From Flavobacterium sp. Leaf82 (GTDB taxonomy: Bacteria > Bacteroidota > Bacteroidia > Flavobacteriales > Flavobacteriaceae): a stretch of 64,000 nt of DNA. Under the pieces are notes generated by a model. It was not told the DNA's origin. It saw only the letters and a list, made by a program, of their open reading frames with translations, and made no database searches. The position numbers and the translations under genes were made by a program. Shown one piece after another: positions 25,990 to 35,375 of this stretch (position 1 is the stretch's first letter; the number at the start of each line of letters is the position of its first letter). The stretch is from positions 69,642 to 133,641 of the forward strand of contig NZ_LMMA01000034.1 in the NCBI RefSeq assembly GCF_001422725.1, written 5' to 3'.

Positions 25990-28080
25990 CTACTTTTGAT
26001 ATTTCTTATGTTTTAACATATCTGAAGCGGTTTGGTAAAAAGAAATCGTTTCATTTACTAAATCTGTTCGTTCAGCTTTCATACATTTTTCGTTGTAATC
26101 AATCTGATATTCAGGCGCAATTCCTTCTTTTGTTTCTAATTTCAGTTTAAATTGCTTTACTTGTTGTTTAGGCGATAAAATCGTTAGAACATTGTCTTTT
26201 ATTAAGCCAAGATCCTGATAAGTAGCAATAAAAGCCCTAGGCTTATAATCAGCTTTTAAAACATCCTCACCAAAAAACTTACTTTTATAATTAAAATGAA
26301 GCAAACCAAAAAGCGTAGGCATAAGATCAATTTGCGACATTAGCTGATTGTATTTTGCAGGTTTAAAACCGGGACTATATATAAAAGCAGGGATTCTGTA
26401 TTTATCTAACGGAAGTTGCGTCTTTCCAGCACTCGAAGCACAATGATCAGCAACAATTACAAACACAGTATTTTTGAACCAAGGTTGTTTACCAGCCATT
26501 GCAAAGAATTTTTTCAAGGAATAATCCGTGTATTTTACACCACCTTCACGAGATTTAATATCACCCGGAATATCAATTTTATTATTTGGGTACGTAAAAG
26601 GCCTGTGATTACTAACCGTCATAATATGATTAAAAAATGGTTTGTTTTCTTTCGCCTCCGTGTTCATAACCTTTATAGCCTTGTTGTACATATCTTCATC
26701 ACAAACTCCCCATACATTTGAAAAAGTAATTTCCTCAGGAGTAAAGCTAGATTTATCTACAATATCGTAACCATTTCCAGAGTAGAAATCCTGCATATTA
26801 TCAAAAAAAGCATCTCCGCCATACATGAATTTTACATTATAACCCTTTTGATTAAAAATTAAGCCTGTCGAAAATTTATTTTTATTGTCTTCCCTTTTTA
26901 CCACACTTTCACCCGCTGTTGGAGGCAGGCATAAAGTTACCGCTTCAAGTCCGCGAACAGTTCTGTTTCCCGCAGCATAAAGATTAGTAAACTGAATGCT
27001 TTTTTGTGCTAAACTATCCAGAAACGGAGTAATATTTTGCTGGTTTCCGTACATTTTCATGTATTCTGCACTTAAACTTTCAATAGTAATTAGAACAACA
27101 TTCTTATGATTTTCAAGAGAATCACTTGAAATAATGTGGCTTGTATTTTTTCCGGAAATAGATGGAAATTGCTGTTTTAAAATAGAATATGCTTTTTCAG
27201 ACGGTAATGTTTTGTAAAATTTAAAATAATCAAGTTTGTTATTCTCAAAAGCCAAATAAAATTTATACAATCCGTTAGCTTGCAGTTCGTTTACAAAAAT
27301 ATTTTTAGAATTTTCAGTTTTTCCAAAAGCAGGTATTGCCGCCAGGGAAACTAGAAATAAAAGAATATAGATTCCGGTAATTTTTATTTTTTCATTAAAA
27401 TTCGGAATCTCATCAATATATCTTCTGGAGCCCTTCAGAATAAAATAAGTCACAATTCCGGTTACTAAAAATAAAGCAGAAAATAAAGGAATTACAGGAT
27501 ATGACTGCATAATATTCCCGATAACTTCATTTGTATAAATTAAATAATTTACAGCGATAAAATTGTATTTAACACCAAACTCATTCCAAAAGAAATACTC
27601 ACTTAAACCATTTTGAAGAATCAGTAAAACATACAAGAACATTACAAAAGCAAATAACCAATACCTGATTTTGTCCCTTAATTTAGGTACAAAAAGAAAA
27701 ATAGAAAAAAGTACTGTTTTAATACCAATAAAAATCAAAACAATTCTGGGTAAAGCGCCGCCATATTCATCCAGAATACTTTTCCCTGATGCCACATACA
27801 ATAATAAAGCCACAAGAAATCCCAGAATAATATAACCGGATGGTTTGTTGTATTTAGAATTTGAAATAAAAATTAAATAAAGCCATAAAAAGATACTTGC
27901 AATGACAAAAACAAAAAAGTCAGAAATAAATCCTATGCAAAAGATTTTGAGGCTTTCAAGAATAGTGAATGAACTTTGCGTTATCGGGTGAAAAAACAAA
28001 ACAATTCGCAATAGAAAACTTACAATAAAATAGAATAAAGCAAGATTGTAAAAAGGAGAAAGTTTTTTGTAAAAGACCAT
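25990..28080 (-). CDS. LTA-synthase-like phosphoglycerol/phosphoethanolamine transferase
   Basis: The 696-residue product has about five N-terminal membrane helices in the first 250 residues, then an extracytoplasmic alkaline-phosphatase/sulfatase domain. Motifs are VLITIESLSAEYM (metal Glu), YAAGNRTVRGLEA (catalytic Thr in NRT), MTVSNHRPF and FVIVADHCASSAGK (metal Asp/His). LtaS builds lipoteichoic acid in Gram-positives. This is a Gram-negative lineage without LTA, so modification of glycans or lipid A with phosphoglycerol or phosphoethanolamine is more likely. It is divergent from the two-component system, 199 bp apart, with a palindrome between them. Confidence 0.88.
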   Translation of the reverse strand: MVFYKKLSPFYNLALFYFIVSFLLRIVLFFHPITQSSFTILESLKIFCIGFISDFFVFVIASIFLWLYLIFISNSKYNKPSGYIILGFLVALLLYVASGKSILDEYGGALPRIVLIFIGIKTVLFSIFLFVPKLRDKIRYWLFAFVMFLYVLLILQNGLSEYFFWNEFGVKYNFIAVNYLIYTNEVIGNIMQSYPVIPLFSALFLVTGIVTYFILKGSRRYIDEIPNFNEKIKITGIYILLFLVSLAAIPAFGKTENSKNIFVNELQANGLYKFYLAFENNKLDYFKFYKTLPSEKAYSILKQQFPSISGKNTSHIISSDSLENHKNVVLITIESLSAEYMKMYGNQQNITPFLDSLAQKSIQFTNLYAAGNRTVRGLEAVTLCLPPTAGESVVKREDNKNKFSTGLIFNQKGYNVKFMYGGDAFFDNMQDFYSGNGYDIVDKSSFTPEEITFSNVWGVCDEDMYNKAIKVMNTEAKENKPFFNHIMTVSNHRPFTYPNNKIDIPGDIKSREGGVKYTDYSLKKFFAMAGKQPWFKNTVFVIVADHCASSAGKTQLPLDKYRIPAFIYSPGFKPAKYNQLMSQIDLMPTLFGLLHFNYKSKFFGEDVLKADYKPRAFIATYQDLGLIKDNVLTILSPKQQVKQFKLKLETKEGIAPEYQIDYNEKCMKAERTDLVNETISFYQTASDMLKHKKYQK

Positions 28081-28095
28081 GAAATTATTTTTTCA

Positions 28096-28103
28096 CAAAA
28101 TTA
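28096..28103 (-). promoter_or_regulatory. Possible -7 element of the LTA-synthase-like gene
   Basis: The minus strand reads TAATTTTG, which fits TAnnTTTG, 15 bp before the start. Confidence 0.35.
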
Positions 28104-28152
28104 ATTCTGATAAATTAGTTCCTGATGAAGTTATGCTTTTACCTTGCTTAGT

Positions 28153-28169
28153 GTAAACTTAAAGTTTAC
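28153..28169. promoter_or_regulatory. Candidate operator palindrome in divergent promoter region
   Basis: GTAAACTT-A-AAGTTTAC is a perfect inverted repeat. Outer CTTA/TAAG words extend the symmetry to about 28 bp. It lies between the LTA-synthase-like gene and the response-regulator gene and may be the site bound by the regulator. Confidence 0.45.
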
Positions 28170-28231
28170 TTAAGATGCTATTGTTTTCGCTATTCTAATG
28201 GTTTTAAGCGATTTCTGAAAGGTAAAATATC

Positions 28232-28239
28232 TATCTTTG
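28232..28239 (+). promoter_or_regulatory. -7 promoter element of the two-component operon
   Basis: TATCTTTG fits TAnnTTTG, 40 bp before the response-regulator ATG. The palindrome at 28153 lies about 63 bp upstream of it. Confidence 0.45.
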
Positions 28240-28279
28240 AGTGATAAAAACGAGATATAATCATAATTAGAAAACGCAG

Positions 28280-28945
28280 ATGCATATTTTAATAGTTGAA
28301 GATGAGTTAGGTATTGTTCAGTTTTTGCAACAAGGTCTGCAAGAAGAAGGTTACCAGATTACAACGGCAAATGATGGATCAAAAGGTTTTGAATTAGTTC
28401 AGAATCAAAAATTTGATTTGATTTTATTAGATTGGATGCTTCCCAAAATTAATGGTCTGGATTTATGCAAAGCCATTAGGGTTAAGGATCAGAAAACGCC
28501 AATTATTTTTTTGACCGCAAAAGATACAGTTCAAGAAACGATTGAAGGTCTAAAAGCCGGTGCGAATGATTACATCAAAAAGCCTTTTAGTTTTGAAGAA
28601 TTGGTAGAACGGATTAAAATTCATTTTAGAAATCAAAAAGGTTCAGAAATTCTGACATTAGGAACTATAAAAATGGATTTATCTAAACATATTGTCCTGA
28701 AAAATGAAGAAGAAATAGCACTCACACAACGCGAATTTGAATTATTGACCTACTTAATAAAAAATAAAGGAAAAGTATGTACAAGAAATCAGATTTTAAA
28801 AGATGTCTGGGAGATTAATTTTGAATACGATACAGGTGTAATTGATGTTTTTATGAATGCAATTCGAAAAAAACTCAATCTAAAAATTGAAGAAGATTAT
28901 ATTAAAACAATTCGCGGTATTGGTTATATCGCTAACGACTTATAA
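28280..28945 (+). CDS. OmpR/PhoB-family response regulator
   Basis: The 221-residue product has a receiver domain at 1-115, with the acidic pair in VEDE, phospho-acceptor Asp in LILLDWMLPKINGLDL, Thr in FLTAKD and Lys in IKKPFSF. A winged-helix output domain follows at about 125-220 (LTQREFELLTYLIKNKGKV, TIRGIGYIA). It abuts the kinase gene with no gap, so the two are translationally coupled. The nearest candidate target is the divergent LTA-synthase-like gene. Confidence 0.95.
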   Translation: MHILIVEDELGIVQFLQQGLQEEGYQITTANDGSKGFELVQNQKFDLILLDWMLPKINGLDLCKAIRVKDQKTPIIFLTAKDTVQETIEGLKAGANDYIKKPFSFEELVERIKIHFRNQKGSEILTLGTIKMDLSKHIVLKNEEEIALTQREFELLTYLIKNKGKVCTRNQILKDVWEINFEYDTGVIDVFMNAIRKKLNLKIEEDYIKTIRGIGYIANDL

Positions 28946-30346
28946 ATGGCACAGCTTTCCTTTAAAAATAGAATTGCCCTAAACTATATTATTACTACCG
29001 GTTTGCTGATTGCAGCAGTTTTTTCGGTTATATATTCTATTGTAAAACATACCGTTTACAGCCATATTGACGAAAATATCAAAGTCGAAATTCAAAACCA
29101 TCTCGATGAAATCAAAGAAGTAGGGAACAAGATTATCCTTATTGATGAAGAAGAATGGAAAGAGCGTGAACACAATACAGTAGATGTAAACCCTGTATTT
29201 GTTGAATTTCTCGATGTAAACAAGAAAATTATAGAAAAAGCGCCCAATCTAAAAACTGAAACACTTGAATTTAATGATTCTGTAGAAGATTTTGAATTAT
29301 TTGATACAAAAATGGGCGATCATGCCATCAGGCAAATTCAGGTTCCGCTTCATGTTAGAAACAAAAATATAGGATATGTAATTGTAGCGATGTCCCTTGC
29401 TGATTCAACAATGGTTTTAAACAACTTGTTTGATATCATGTGTTTGTCCTTTTTGGGAATTTTAATATTGTTGTTTTTTATAGCCCGTTTTTTTGCAGGA
29501 AGAAGTATAAAACCTATAAATGCAATAATCAATACTTCAAAAATTATCACCAAGGATAATTTGAAAACGCGAATTGAACTGCCCAAAACACGTGATGAAT
29601 TATACACACTTTCTAAAACGATAAATAATTTATTAAACCGAATTGAAGACGCAATCGAACGCGAAAAACAGTTTACATCTGATGCTTCTCACGAGTTACG
29701 AACGCCACTTACAGTTATCAAAGGAACACTTGAAGTTTTAATTCGTAAACCTCGTGATAATAAAGAGTATGAAGAAAAAATAAACTATTGTATAAATGAA
29801 GTAGATCATTTGAATATGTTAGTCGATCAGCTTCTTTTAATGGCACGTTTCGAAAATCAGAAAAAGAATATTGTTACAGAATCGGTTTATTTAAATGCGC
29901 TAATTTTAGATGTTTTAAAGTTAAATTCTGATAAAATAAACAATCGAAAAATCAATATTAAATTTGATGCGGAAAAAGATTATTATACAAAATCAGATAC
30001 TTTTTTAGTCGTTACAATTTTAAGAAATATTATTTCTAACGCAATTAAATATACAAACGACGGTGGAGAAGTTGCTATTTTAATTGCAGAAGAAAACGGT
30101 AAAATAATCTGCAAAATTTCAGATACCGGAATCGGAATTGCCAAAGATGATTTAGTTACTATTTTGAATCCATTTTTTAGATCAAATTCAACAGATCATC
30201 CAGAAATTAAAGGAACCGGATTAGGTTTGTCTATTGTAAAAAGAATTACAGAACTGCTTCATATTAAGTTTAAGATTGATAGCGAGATAGGAGTAGGAAC
30301 AACCGTAATTTTGAGTTTTAATGATAATATGCAATCGTTATCGTAA
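28946..30346 (+). CDS. Membrane sensor histidine kinase with HAMP domain
   Basis: The 466-residue product has a first membrane helix at about 10-31, a periplasmic sensor to about 160, a second helix at about 160-185, then HAMP (SIKPINAIINTSKIITK). HisKA has the phosphorylated His in FTSDASHELRTPLTVIKG. HATPase boxes are NIISNAIKYTNDGG, ISDTGIGI and GTGLGLSIVKR. The sensor domain is acidic and has no recognisable ligand fold. Its ATG directly follows the response-regulator stop codon. The stimulus is unknown; envelope stress would suit the neighbouring LTA-synthase-like gene but is inference only. Confidence 0.95.
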   Translation: MAQLSFKNRIALNYIITTGLLIAAVFSVIYSIVKHTVYSHIDENIKVEIQNHLDEIKEVGNKIILIDEEEWKEREHNTVDVNPVFVEFLDVNKKIIEKAPNLKTETLEFNDSVEDFELFDTKMGDHAIRQIQVPLHVRNKNIGYVIVAMSLADSTMVLNNLFDIMCLSFLGILILLFFIARFFAGRSIKPINAIINTSKIITKDNLKTRIELPKTRDELYTLSKTINNLLNRIEDAIEREKQFTSDASHELRTPLTVIKGTLEVLIRKPRDNKEYEEKINYCINEVDHLNMLVDQLLLMARFENQKKNIVTESVYLNALILDVLKLNSDKINNRKINIKFDAEKDYYTKSDTFLVVTILRNIISNAIKYTNDGGEVAILIAEENGKIICKISDTGIGIAKDDLVTILNPFFRSNSTDHPEIKGTGLGLSIVKRITELLHIKFKIDSEIGVGTTVILSFNDNMQSLS

Positions 30347-30419
30347 ATAGAAAAAACCAAATGAAATTGCCGCACAAACTTTTTTTTAACAATAAATAAT
30401 CTTTAAGTTAAATTAAAAA

Positions 30420-30451
30420 TTGCTTTTTTATGAAATTAACTATTATATTTG
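30420..30451 (+). promoter_or_regulatory. Promoter of the his leader and operon
   Basis: TTG (30420-30422), a 21-bp spacer, and TATATTTG (30444-30451). The leader-peptide ATG lies 34 bp downstream, which fits a start site near 30457. Confidence 0.65.
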
Positions 30452-30485
30452 CAATCGAATCAAAGAATTAAAAACAAACCAAGTC

Positions 30486-30545
30486 ATGATTTCTATTCAA
30501 TTACATCGTCATCATTTTCATTATTGCTCTCAAGCGATGTGTTAA
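30486..30545 (+). CDS. hisL: His operon leader peptide
   Basis: The 19-codon frame encodes MISIQLHRHHFHYCSQAMC and stops with TAA. Four of six consecutive codons (HRHHFH) are His. Such clustering is diagnostic of a transcription-attenuation leader: ribosome stalling at CAT codons when charged tRNA-His is scarce should favour an antiterminator over the terminator at 30573-30608. It lies between a good promoter and hisG. The frame is too short for standard gene calling. Confidence 0.88.
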   Translation: MISIQLHRHHFHYCSQAMC

Positions 30546-30572
30546 TGGTATGCATGTAAATCATCATATTTT

Positions 30573-30608
30573 AAAACCCGTTTGAGTACATCAAACGGGT
30601 TTTTTTAT
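30573..30608 (+). terminator. His attenuator terminator
   Basis: The 13-bp stem AAAACCCGTTTGA / TCAAACGGGTTTT has a 5-nt loop and a continuing T-run. It begins 27 bp after the leader stop codon and 46 bp before hisG. The position upstream of the operon's first gene makes it an attenuator and not a terminator of the upstream kinase operon. Confidence 0.85.
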
Positions 30609-30654
30609 TCCTATTCTTTGTACTCAAACTATTAATCCAAGAAAAACTAAAAAA

Positions 30655-31512
30655 ATGAGTACGTTAAAAATTGCAATTCAAAAATCAGGTCGTTTAAACG
30701 AAGACAGCATTCAAATTCTAAAAGATTGCGGTATTTCGATCAACAACGGAAACGATCAGCTAAAAGCAGAAGCTTCAAATTTTCCTTTAGAAGTTTTGTA
30801 CCTGAGAAATTCAGATATTCCACAATATTTAATTGATGGAGTAGTAGATCTTGCTATTGTTGGAGACAATTTATTAGTAGAAAAAGGAAAGCATATTGAA
30901 GTAATTCAGAAATTAGGATTTTCTAAATGCAAGGTTTCTGTTGCTGTTCCTAAAACGTTCGAATACAATTCGATACAAGATCTTGCAGGTTTGCGTATTG
31001 CGACTTCATATCCAAATACAGTTAACGAATATTTCGATTCTTTCGGGTTAAAAGTTGATATTCACCAAATTTCTGGTTCTGTAGAAATTGCACCAAACAT
31101 TGGTCTTGCAGATGCTATTGTAGATATTGTTTCCAGCGGAAGCACTTTATTCAAAAATAATTTAAGAGAAGTTGAAGTAATCCTGAAAAGTGAAGCAGTT
31201 TTAGCCGTATCACCAAAAGTATCTCCGGAAATTCAAAAGCATATTGATACGCTAAAATTCAGAATTCAGTCAGTTTTAAGAGCCAGAAACTCAAAATATA
31301 TACTGATGAATGTACCAAACGACAAAATCGACGAAATAGGTAAGATTTTACCGGTTTTAAGAAGTTTAACCGTTTTGCCATTGGCTCAGGAAGGCTGGAG
31401 CAGCGTACACTCCGTAATCGATAAAGACACTTTTTGGGACGTAATCGACAAATTAAAAGAAGCCGGAGCCGAAGGAATTTTAGTTTGCCCAATCGAAAAA
31501 ATGGTTCTTTAA
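30655..31512 (+). CDS. hisG: ATP phosphoribosyltransferase, long form HisG
   Basis: First histidine pathway step: ATP plus PRPP give phosphoribosyl-ATP. At 285 residues it is the long form. The catalytic domains (about 1-205) contain LKIAIQKSGRLNEDS and the PRPP loop IVSSGSTL. A C-terminal ACT-like regulatory domain (about 215-285, ending GAEGILVCPIEKMVL) senses histidine. No HisZ is therefore needed. It heads an eight-gene rightward operon behind a His leader and attenuator, so the enzyme is probably controlled both allosterically and transcriptionally. Confidence 0.96.
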   Translation: MSTLKIAIQKSGRLNEDSIQILKDCGISINNGNDQLKAEASNFPLEVLYLRNSDIPQYLIDGVVDLAIVGDNLLVEKGKHIEVIQKLGFSKCKVSVAVPKTFEYNSIQDLAGLRIATSYPNTVNEYFDSFGLKVDIHQISGSVEIAPNIGLADAIVDIVSSGSTLFKNNLREVEVILKSEAVLAVSPKVSPEIQKHIDTLKFRIQSVLRARNSKYILMNVPNDKIDEIGKILPVLRSLTVLPLAQEGWSSVHSVIDKDTFWDVIDKLKEAGAEGILVCPIEKMVL

Positions 31513-31618
31513 TGCGCTTTGCGCGCTTTAGGCAATAAGCTTTAAGCTTTACGCCAAAAAAATACAAAGTTACTAAAGCTTAAGGCCTATGGCTTATAGC
31601 ATAAAGCATTAAAAAAAA

Positions 31619-32902
31619 ATGAATAAAATAGACAATCCAAAACCAGAAACCTGGTCAGATATATTAAAAAGACCTACCAAAACTATTGATGATATCGAAG
31701 TTACGGTAAAAGAAATCTTTAAAGAAGTACAGAAAAAAGGAGATGAAGCTGTTGCAAAATATACCTCAATTTTCGACGGAATTTCTTTGGATAATTATGA
31801 GGTTACAACGACAGAAATTGAAGAAGCGGTAAATTCGATTTCTAGTGAATTAAAAGATGCGATTCAGTTGGCAAAAGCTAATATTTTAAAATTTCACACT
31901 GCGCAAAAAACAGATAGAATTTCAGTAGAAACCATTGAAGGTGTTAATTGCTGGCAGGAAAAAAGACCAATTAAAAAAATTGGTTTGTATATTCCGGGAG
32001 GAACTGCGCCTTTATTTTCAACAGTTCTAATGTTGGCCGTTCCTGCGGAAATTGCAGGTTGTAAAGAAATCGTTTTGTGTTCACCACCGGATAAAACCGG
32101 AAAAATAAATCCGGCGATTTTATATGCTGCTAATTTATGTGGCGTAACAAAAATATTGAAAGTGGGCGGAATACAGGCAATTGCCGGAATGACGTTCGGC
32201 ACAAAATCAATCCCGAAAGTGTATAAAATTTTTGGACCGGGAAATCAGTTTGTAACGGTAGCAAAGCAATTGGCAACTCAGTTTGGAGTAGCAATCGATA
32301 TGCCGGCAGGACCTTCAGAACTATTAGTTGTGGCTGATGATACTGCGGTTCCGGCATTTGTAGCTTCAGATTTATTATCACAGGCAGAACACGGAACTGA
32401 TAGTCAGGTTATTTTAGTTTCGACTTCGAAAAAATTGATTGATGCTGTAGAAAAAGAAATTCAAATTCAGGTTGAAGAACTTCCAAGAAAAGAAATTGCT
32501 AAAAAAGCGATTGAAAATTCGAAATTAATCTACGTTGAAAACGATCAGATTGCTTTGGAATTAATTAACGAATATGGACCGGAACATTTTATTATCTGTT
32601 CAGAATTTGATGATTTTTATTGCAACGGAATCGTAAATGCAGGTTCGGTTTTTATTGGAAATTATACGCCTGAAAGTGCCGGAGATTATGCTTCTGGGAC
32701 AAACCATACGTTACCAACAAACGGTTATGCCAAAAATTATAGTGGCGTAAATCTCGATAGTTTTATGAAATCAATGACTTTTCAGAAAATATCCGAAAAA
32801 GGAATTCAAAACATTGGTCGCGCCATTGAAATTATGGCTGAAGCCGAAGGATTACAAGCGCATAAAAATGCCGTTACTTTGAGATTGATGAGTTTAGAGT
32901 AG
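31619..32902 (+). CDS. hisD: Histidinol dehydrogenase
   Basis: Last two oxidations from L-histidinol to L-histidine with NAD and Zn. The 427-residue length is standard. Recognisable segments are YIPGGTAPLFSTVLML, KIFGPGNQFVTVAKQ, DMPAGPSELLVVADD, LLSQAEHGTDSQVIL (Zn ligand His), GPEHFI (catalytic Glu/His) and the Zn-binding SGTNHTLPTNGYA. A 106-bp spacer with AAGCTTTA-type inverted words separates it from hisG. Confidence 0.97.
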   Translation: MNKIDNPKPETWSDILKRPTKTIDDIEVTVKEIFKEVQKKGDEAVAKYTSIFDGISLDNYEVTTTEIEEAVNSISSELKDAIQLAKANILKFHTAQKTDRISVETIEGVNCWQEKRPIKKIGLYIPGGTAPLFSTVLMLAVPAEIAGCKEIVLCSPPDKTGKINPAILYAANLCGVTKILKVGGIQAIAGMTFGTKSIPKVYKIFGPGNQFVTVAKQLATQFGVAIDMPAGPSELLVVADDTAVPAFVASDLLSQAEHGTDSQVILVSTSKKLIDAVEKEIQIQVEELPRKEIAKKAIENSKLIYVENDQIALELINEYGPEHFIICSEFDDFYCNGIVNAGSVFIGNYTPESAGDYASGTNHTLPTNGYAKNYSGVNLDSFMKSMTFQKISEKGIQNIGRAIEIMAEAEGLQAHKNAVTLRLMSLE

Positions 32903-33010
32903 AGAAAATAGAACATAGAGTAAAGAGCCAAGAAGCAAGATTTATGGGATTAGATTTGAGTCTTTTTTCTTGTCTCTTGCATCTTTCCTCTCCTCAAAAA
33001 AATAAAAAAA

Positions 33011-34057
33011 ATGAAATTCGATATAAATACAATTACAAGAGAAAATGTAAAAACATTAAAACCTTATTCGTCTGCACGAGATGAATTTGAAGATTTTGAT
33101 ACTGCAGAAATGATATTTTTGGATGCCAATGAAAATCCGTTTCCAAATGGCGTGAATCGTTATCCGGATCCGCAACAGAGTTCGGTTAAAGCGATTTTGG
33201 CGAAGAATAATAACGTAAAATCAAGTCAGATTTTATTAGGGAACGGAAGCGATGAAGTTCTGGATTTACTTTTTAGAGCTTTTTGTGAGCCAAAAATTGA
33301 TAATATTATTTCATTACCGCCAACATACGGAATGTACAGCGTTCTGGCGAATATCAATGCTGTAGAAAACAGGGAAGTTTTACTTTCTACAGATTTTCAG
33401 CCACAAGTAGAAAAGATTTTAGACGCCGTTGATGAGAATACAAAAATCATCTTTTTATGTTCGCCAAATAACCCAACGGGGAATTCTTTTCAAGATGAAA
33501 GTGTCGTGAAATTGCTTCAGAATTTTAAAGGTTTGGTTGTAATTGATGAAGCTTATATTGACTTTTCGGATAAAGAAAGCTGGTTGACGGAAATAGATGA
33601 ATATCCAAATTTGGTGATTACCCAAACGCTTTCAAAAGCATATGGTCTGGCTGGAATTCGTTTAGGAATTTGTTATGGTTCTGAAGCTGTAATTTCGGTT
33701 TTGAACAAAATAAAGCCTCCTTATAATGTAAACGAATTAACGCAGCAAAGAGCTATAACTCGTTTAAATGATTCGGATAAAATAAAACAGGAAATAGCTT
33801 CAATTATTGAGCAAAGAGAAGAACTGCTTAAAGTGTTACTTGAAGTGTCTTTTGTAGAAAAAGTTTATCCTACAGAAGCTAATTTCGTGTTAGTAAAAGT
33901 AGATGATGCCAATAAAAGATATGATCAATTAATTGCAAAAGGAATTGTAATTCGTAACAGAACTACACAACCTTTATGTGAGAATTGTTTACGTTTTACG
34001 ATTGGAATTCCTGAGGAAAATGCAGTTTTGATTAAAGAGTTGAAGTTGTTAACATAG
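33011..34057 (+). CDS. hisC: Histidinol-phosphate aminotransferase
   Basis: PLP enzyme making histidinol phosphate from imidazole acetol phosphate and glutamate. The 348-residue fold-type I aminotransferase carries LDANENPFPNGVNRYPDP, LLGNGSDEVLDLLFRAF, FLCSPNNPTGN and the PLP-Lys in TLSKAYGLAGIRLG. The Arg of FTIGIPEEN near the C terminus should bind the substrate. The 108-bp spacer before it has a purine/pyrimidine-rich hairpin. Confidence 0.96.
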   Translation: MKFDINTITRENVKTLKPYSSARDEFEDFDTAEMIFLDANENPFPNGVNRYPDPQQSSVKAILAKNNNVKSSQILLGNGSDEVLDLLFRAFCEPKIDNIISLPPTYGMYSVLANINAVENREVLLSTDFQPQVEKILDAVDENTKIIFLCSPNNPTGNSFQDESVVKLLQNFKGLVVIDEAYIDFSDKESWLTEIDEYPNLVITQTLSKAYGLAGIRLGICYGSEAVISVLNKIKPPYNVNELTQQRAITRLNDSDKIKQEIASIIEQREELLKVLLEVSFVEKVYPTEANFVLVKVDDANKRYDQLIAKGIVIRNRTTQPLCENCLRFTIGIPEENAVLIKELKLLT

Positions 34058-34163
34058 AAGAAAGAATAGAGCAAAGAAGAAAGAAAAAAATGAAAGAGCT
34101 TTTTGGATACAATGAAAAGTCTATTTTCTTTACTCTTTTTTCTTTATTCTCAAAAATAAATAT

Positions 34164-35300
34164 ATGAAAAAAGTACTTTTTATCGATCGTGACGGAACGA
34201 TTGTTTTAGAACCAGAAAATTATCAATTAGATGCTTTGGAGAAAGTAGAATTTTATCCGAAAGCTTTTCAATATTTGGCTAAAATTGCCAATGAATTAGA
34301 TTACGAATTGGCTATGGTAACCAATCAGGACGGACTAGGAACGGATAGTTTTCCGGAAGATACGTTTTGGCCAACGCAAAATTTTATCCTGAAAGCCTTT
34401 GAGAACGAAGGAATTTTATTTGATGATATTTTTATCGATCGATCTTTTCCGGAAGATAATGCGCCAACACGCAAACCTAGAACGGGAATGTTGACAAAAT
34501 ATATTGATAATACGGAGTATGATTTGGCAAATTCTTTTGTTTTGGGAGATCGTTTAACGGATATTGAACTGGCTAAAAATCTGGGAGCAAAAGCAATTTT
34601 CATCAATGATAATGACGGAATTGGGACTAATGAAATCTCTTCTAAAAGAGAGGAATTAGATGAAACGATTATCCTTCAAACCAAAAGTTGGAAAGAAATA
34701 TATGAGTTTTTGAAACTAGAAGCACGTTCAGCTTCGATTACGCGTAAAACAAATGAAACGGATATTTTTATCGATTTGAATCTGGACGGAACCGGAAAAA
34801 GTAAAATCGAAACCGGAATTGCCTTTTTTGATCATATGTTGGATCAAATTGCACGTCACGGTCAAATGGACTTGGAAATTCTGGTAAAAGGAGATCTTGA
34901 AGTCGACGAACATCACACGATTGAAGATACTGCAATTGCTTTAGGGGAAGTTTTCGCGAAAGCATTAGGAAATAAACTTGGAATTGAACGTTATGGTTTC
35001 TGTTTACCAATGGACGATTGCTTAGCGCAGGTTGCGATTGATTTTGGCGGAAGAAACTGGCTAGTTTGGGAAACCGAATTTAAACGTGAAATGGTGGGGA
35101 AAATGCCAACAGAAATGTTTTATCATTTCTTTAAATCATTCTCAGACGGAGCAAAAGCCAACATCAACATAAAAGCCGAAGGAACAAACGAACACCACAA
35201 AATCGAAGCAATTTTTAAAGCTTTCGCGAAAGCCATAAAAGTAGCAGTGAAAAGAGATACAGAGAAAATGATTTTGCCTTCGACGAAAGGGATGATTTAA
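34164..35300 (+). CDS. hisB: Bifunctional histidinol-phosphatase / imidazoleglycerol-phosphate dehydratase
   Basis: The 378-residue fusion covers two non-consecutive pathway steps. Residues 1-170 are a HAD phosphatase, with nucleophile Asp in FIDRDGTIVLEPE and TNQDGLGTDSFPE. Residues about 185-378 are IGP dehydratase, with Mn-binding His clusters FFDHMLDQIARHG, EHHTIEDTAIALGE and the Glu/His-rich GTNEHHKIEAIFKAFA. The phosphatase lacks an obvious Zn-Cys loop in the standard place, which is worth noting for the metal requirement. Confidence 0.96.
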   Translation: MKKVLFIDRDGTIVLEPENYQLDALEKVEFYPKAFQYLAKIANELDYELAMVTNQDGLGTDSFPEDTFWPTQNFILKAFENEGILFDDIFIDRSFPEDNAPTRKPRTGMLTKYIDNTEYDLANSFVLGDRLTDIELAKNLGAKAIFINDNDGIGTNEISSKREELDETIILQTKSWKEIYEFLKLEARSASITRKTNETDIFIDLNLDGTGKSKIETGIAFFDHMLDQIARHGQMDLEILVKGDLEVDEHHTIEDTAIALGEVFAKALGNKLGIERYGFCLPMDDCLAQVAIDFGGRNWLVWETEFKREMVGKMPTEMFYHFFKSFSDGAKANINIKAEGTNEHHKIEAIFKAFAKAIKVAVKRDTEKMILPSTKGMI

Positions 35301-35302
35301 AA

Positions 35303-35375
35303 TTTGTTTCAAGTTTAAAGTTTCAGGTTTCACGTTATGTGGAGCAACTTGAAACTTGAAACGTGAAACAAAAGA
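35303..35375. repeat. hisB-hisH spacer hairpin of TTTCAAGTTTC words
   Basis: GTTTCAAGTTTAAAGTTTCA and GTTTCACGTT on the left face AACTTGAAACTTGAAACGTG on the right as imperfect inverted copies. The same words make up the ilvB-ilvN spacer (49573-49640) and the region 63425-63460. Confidence 0.6.
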
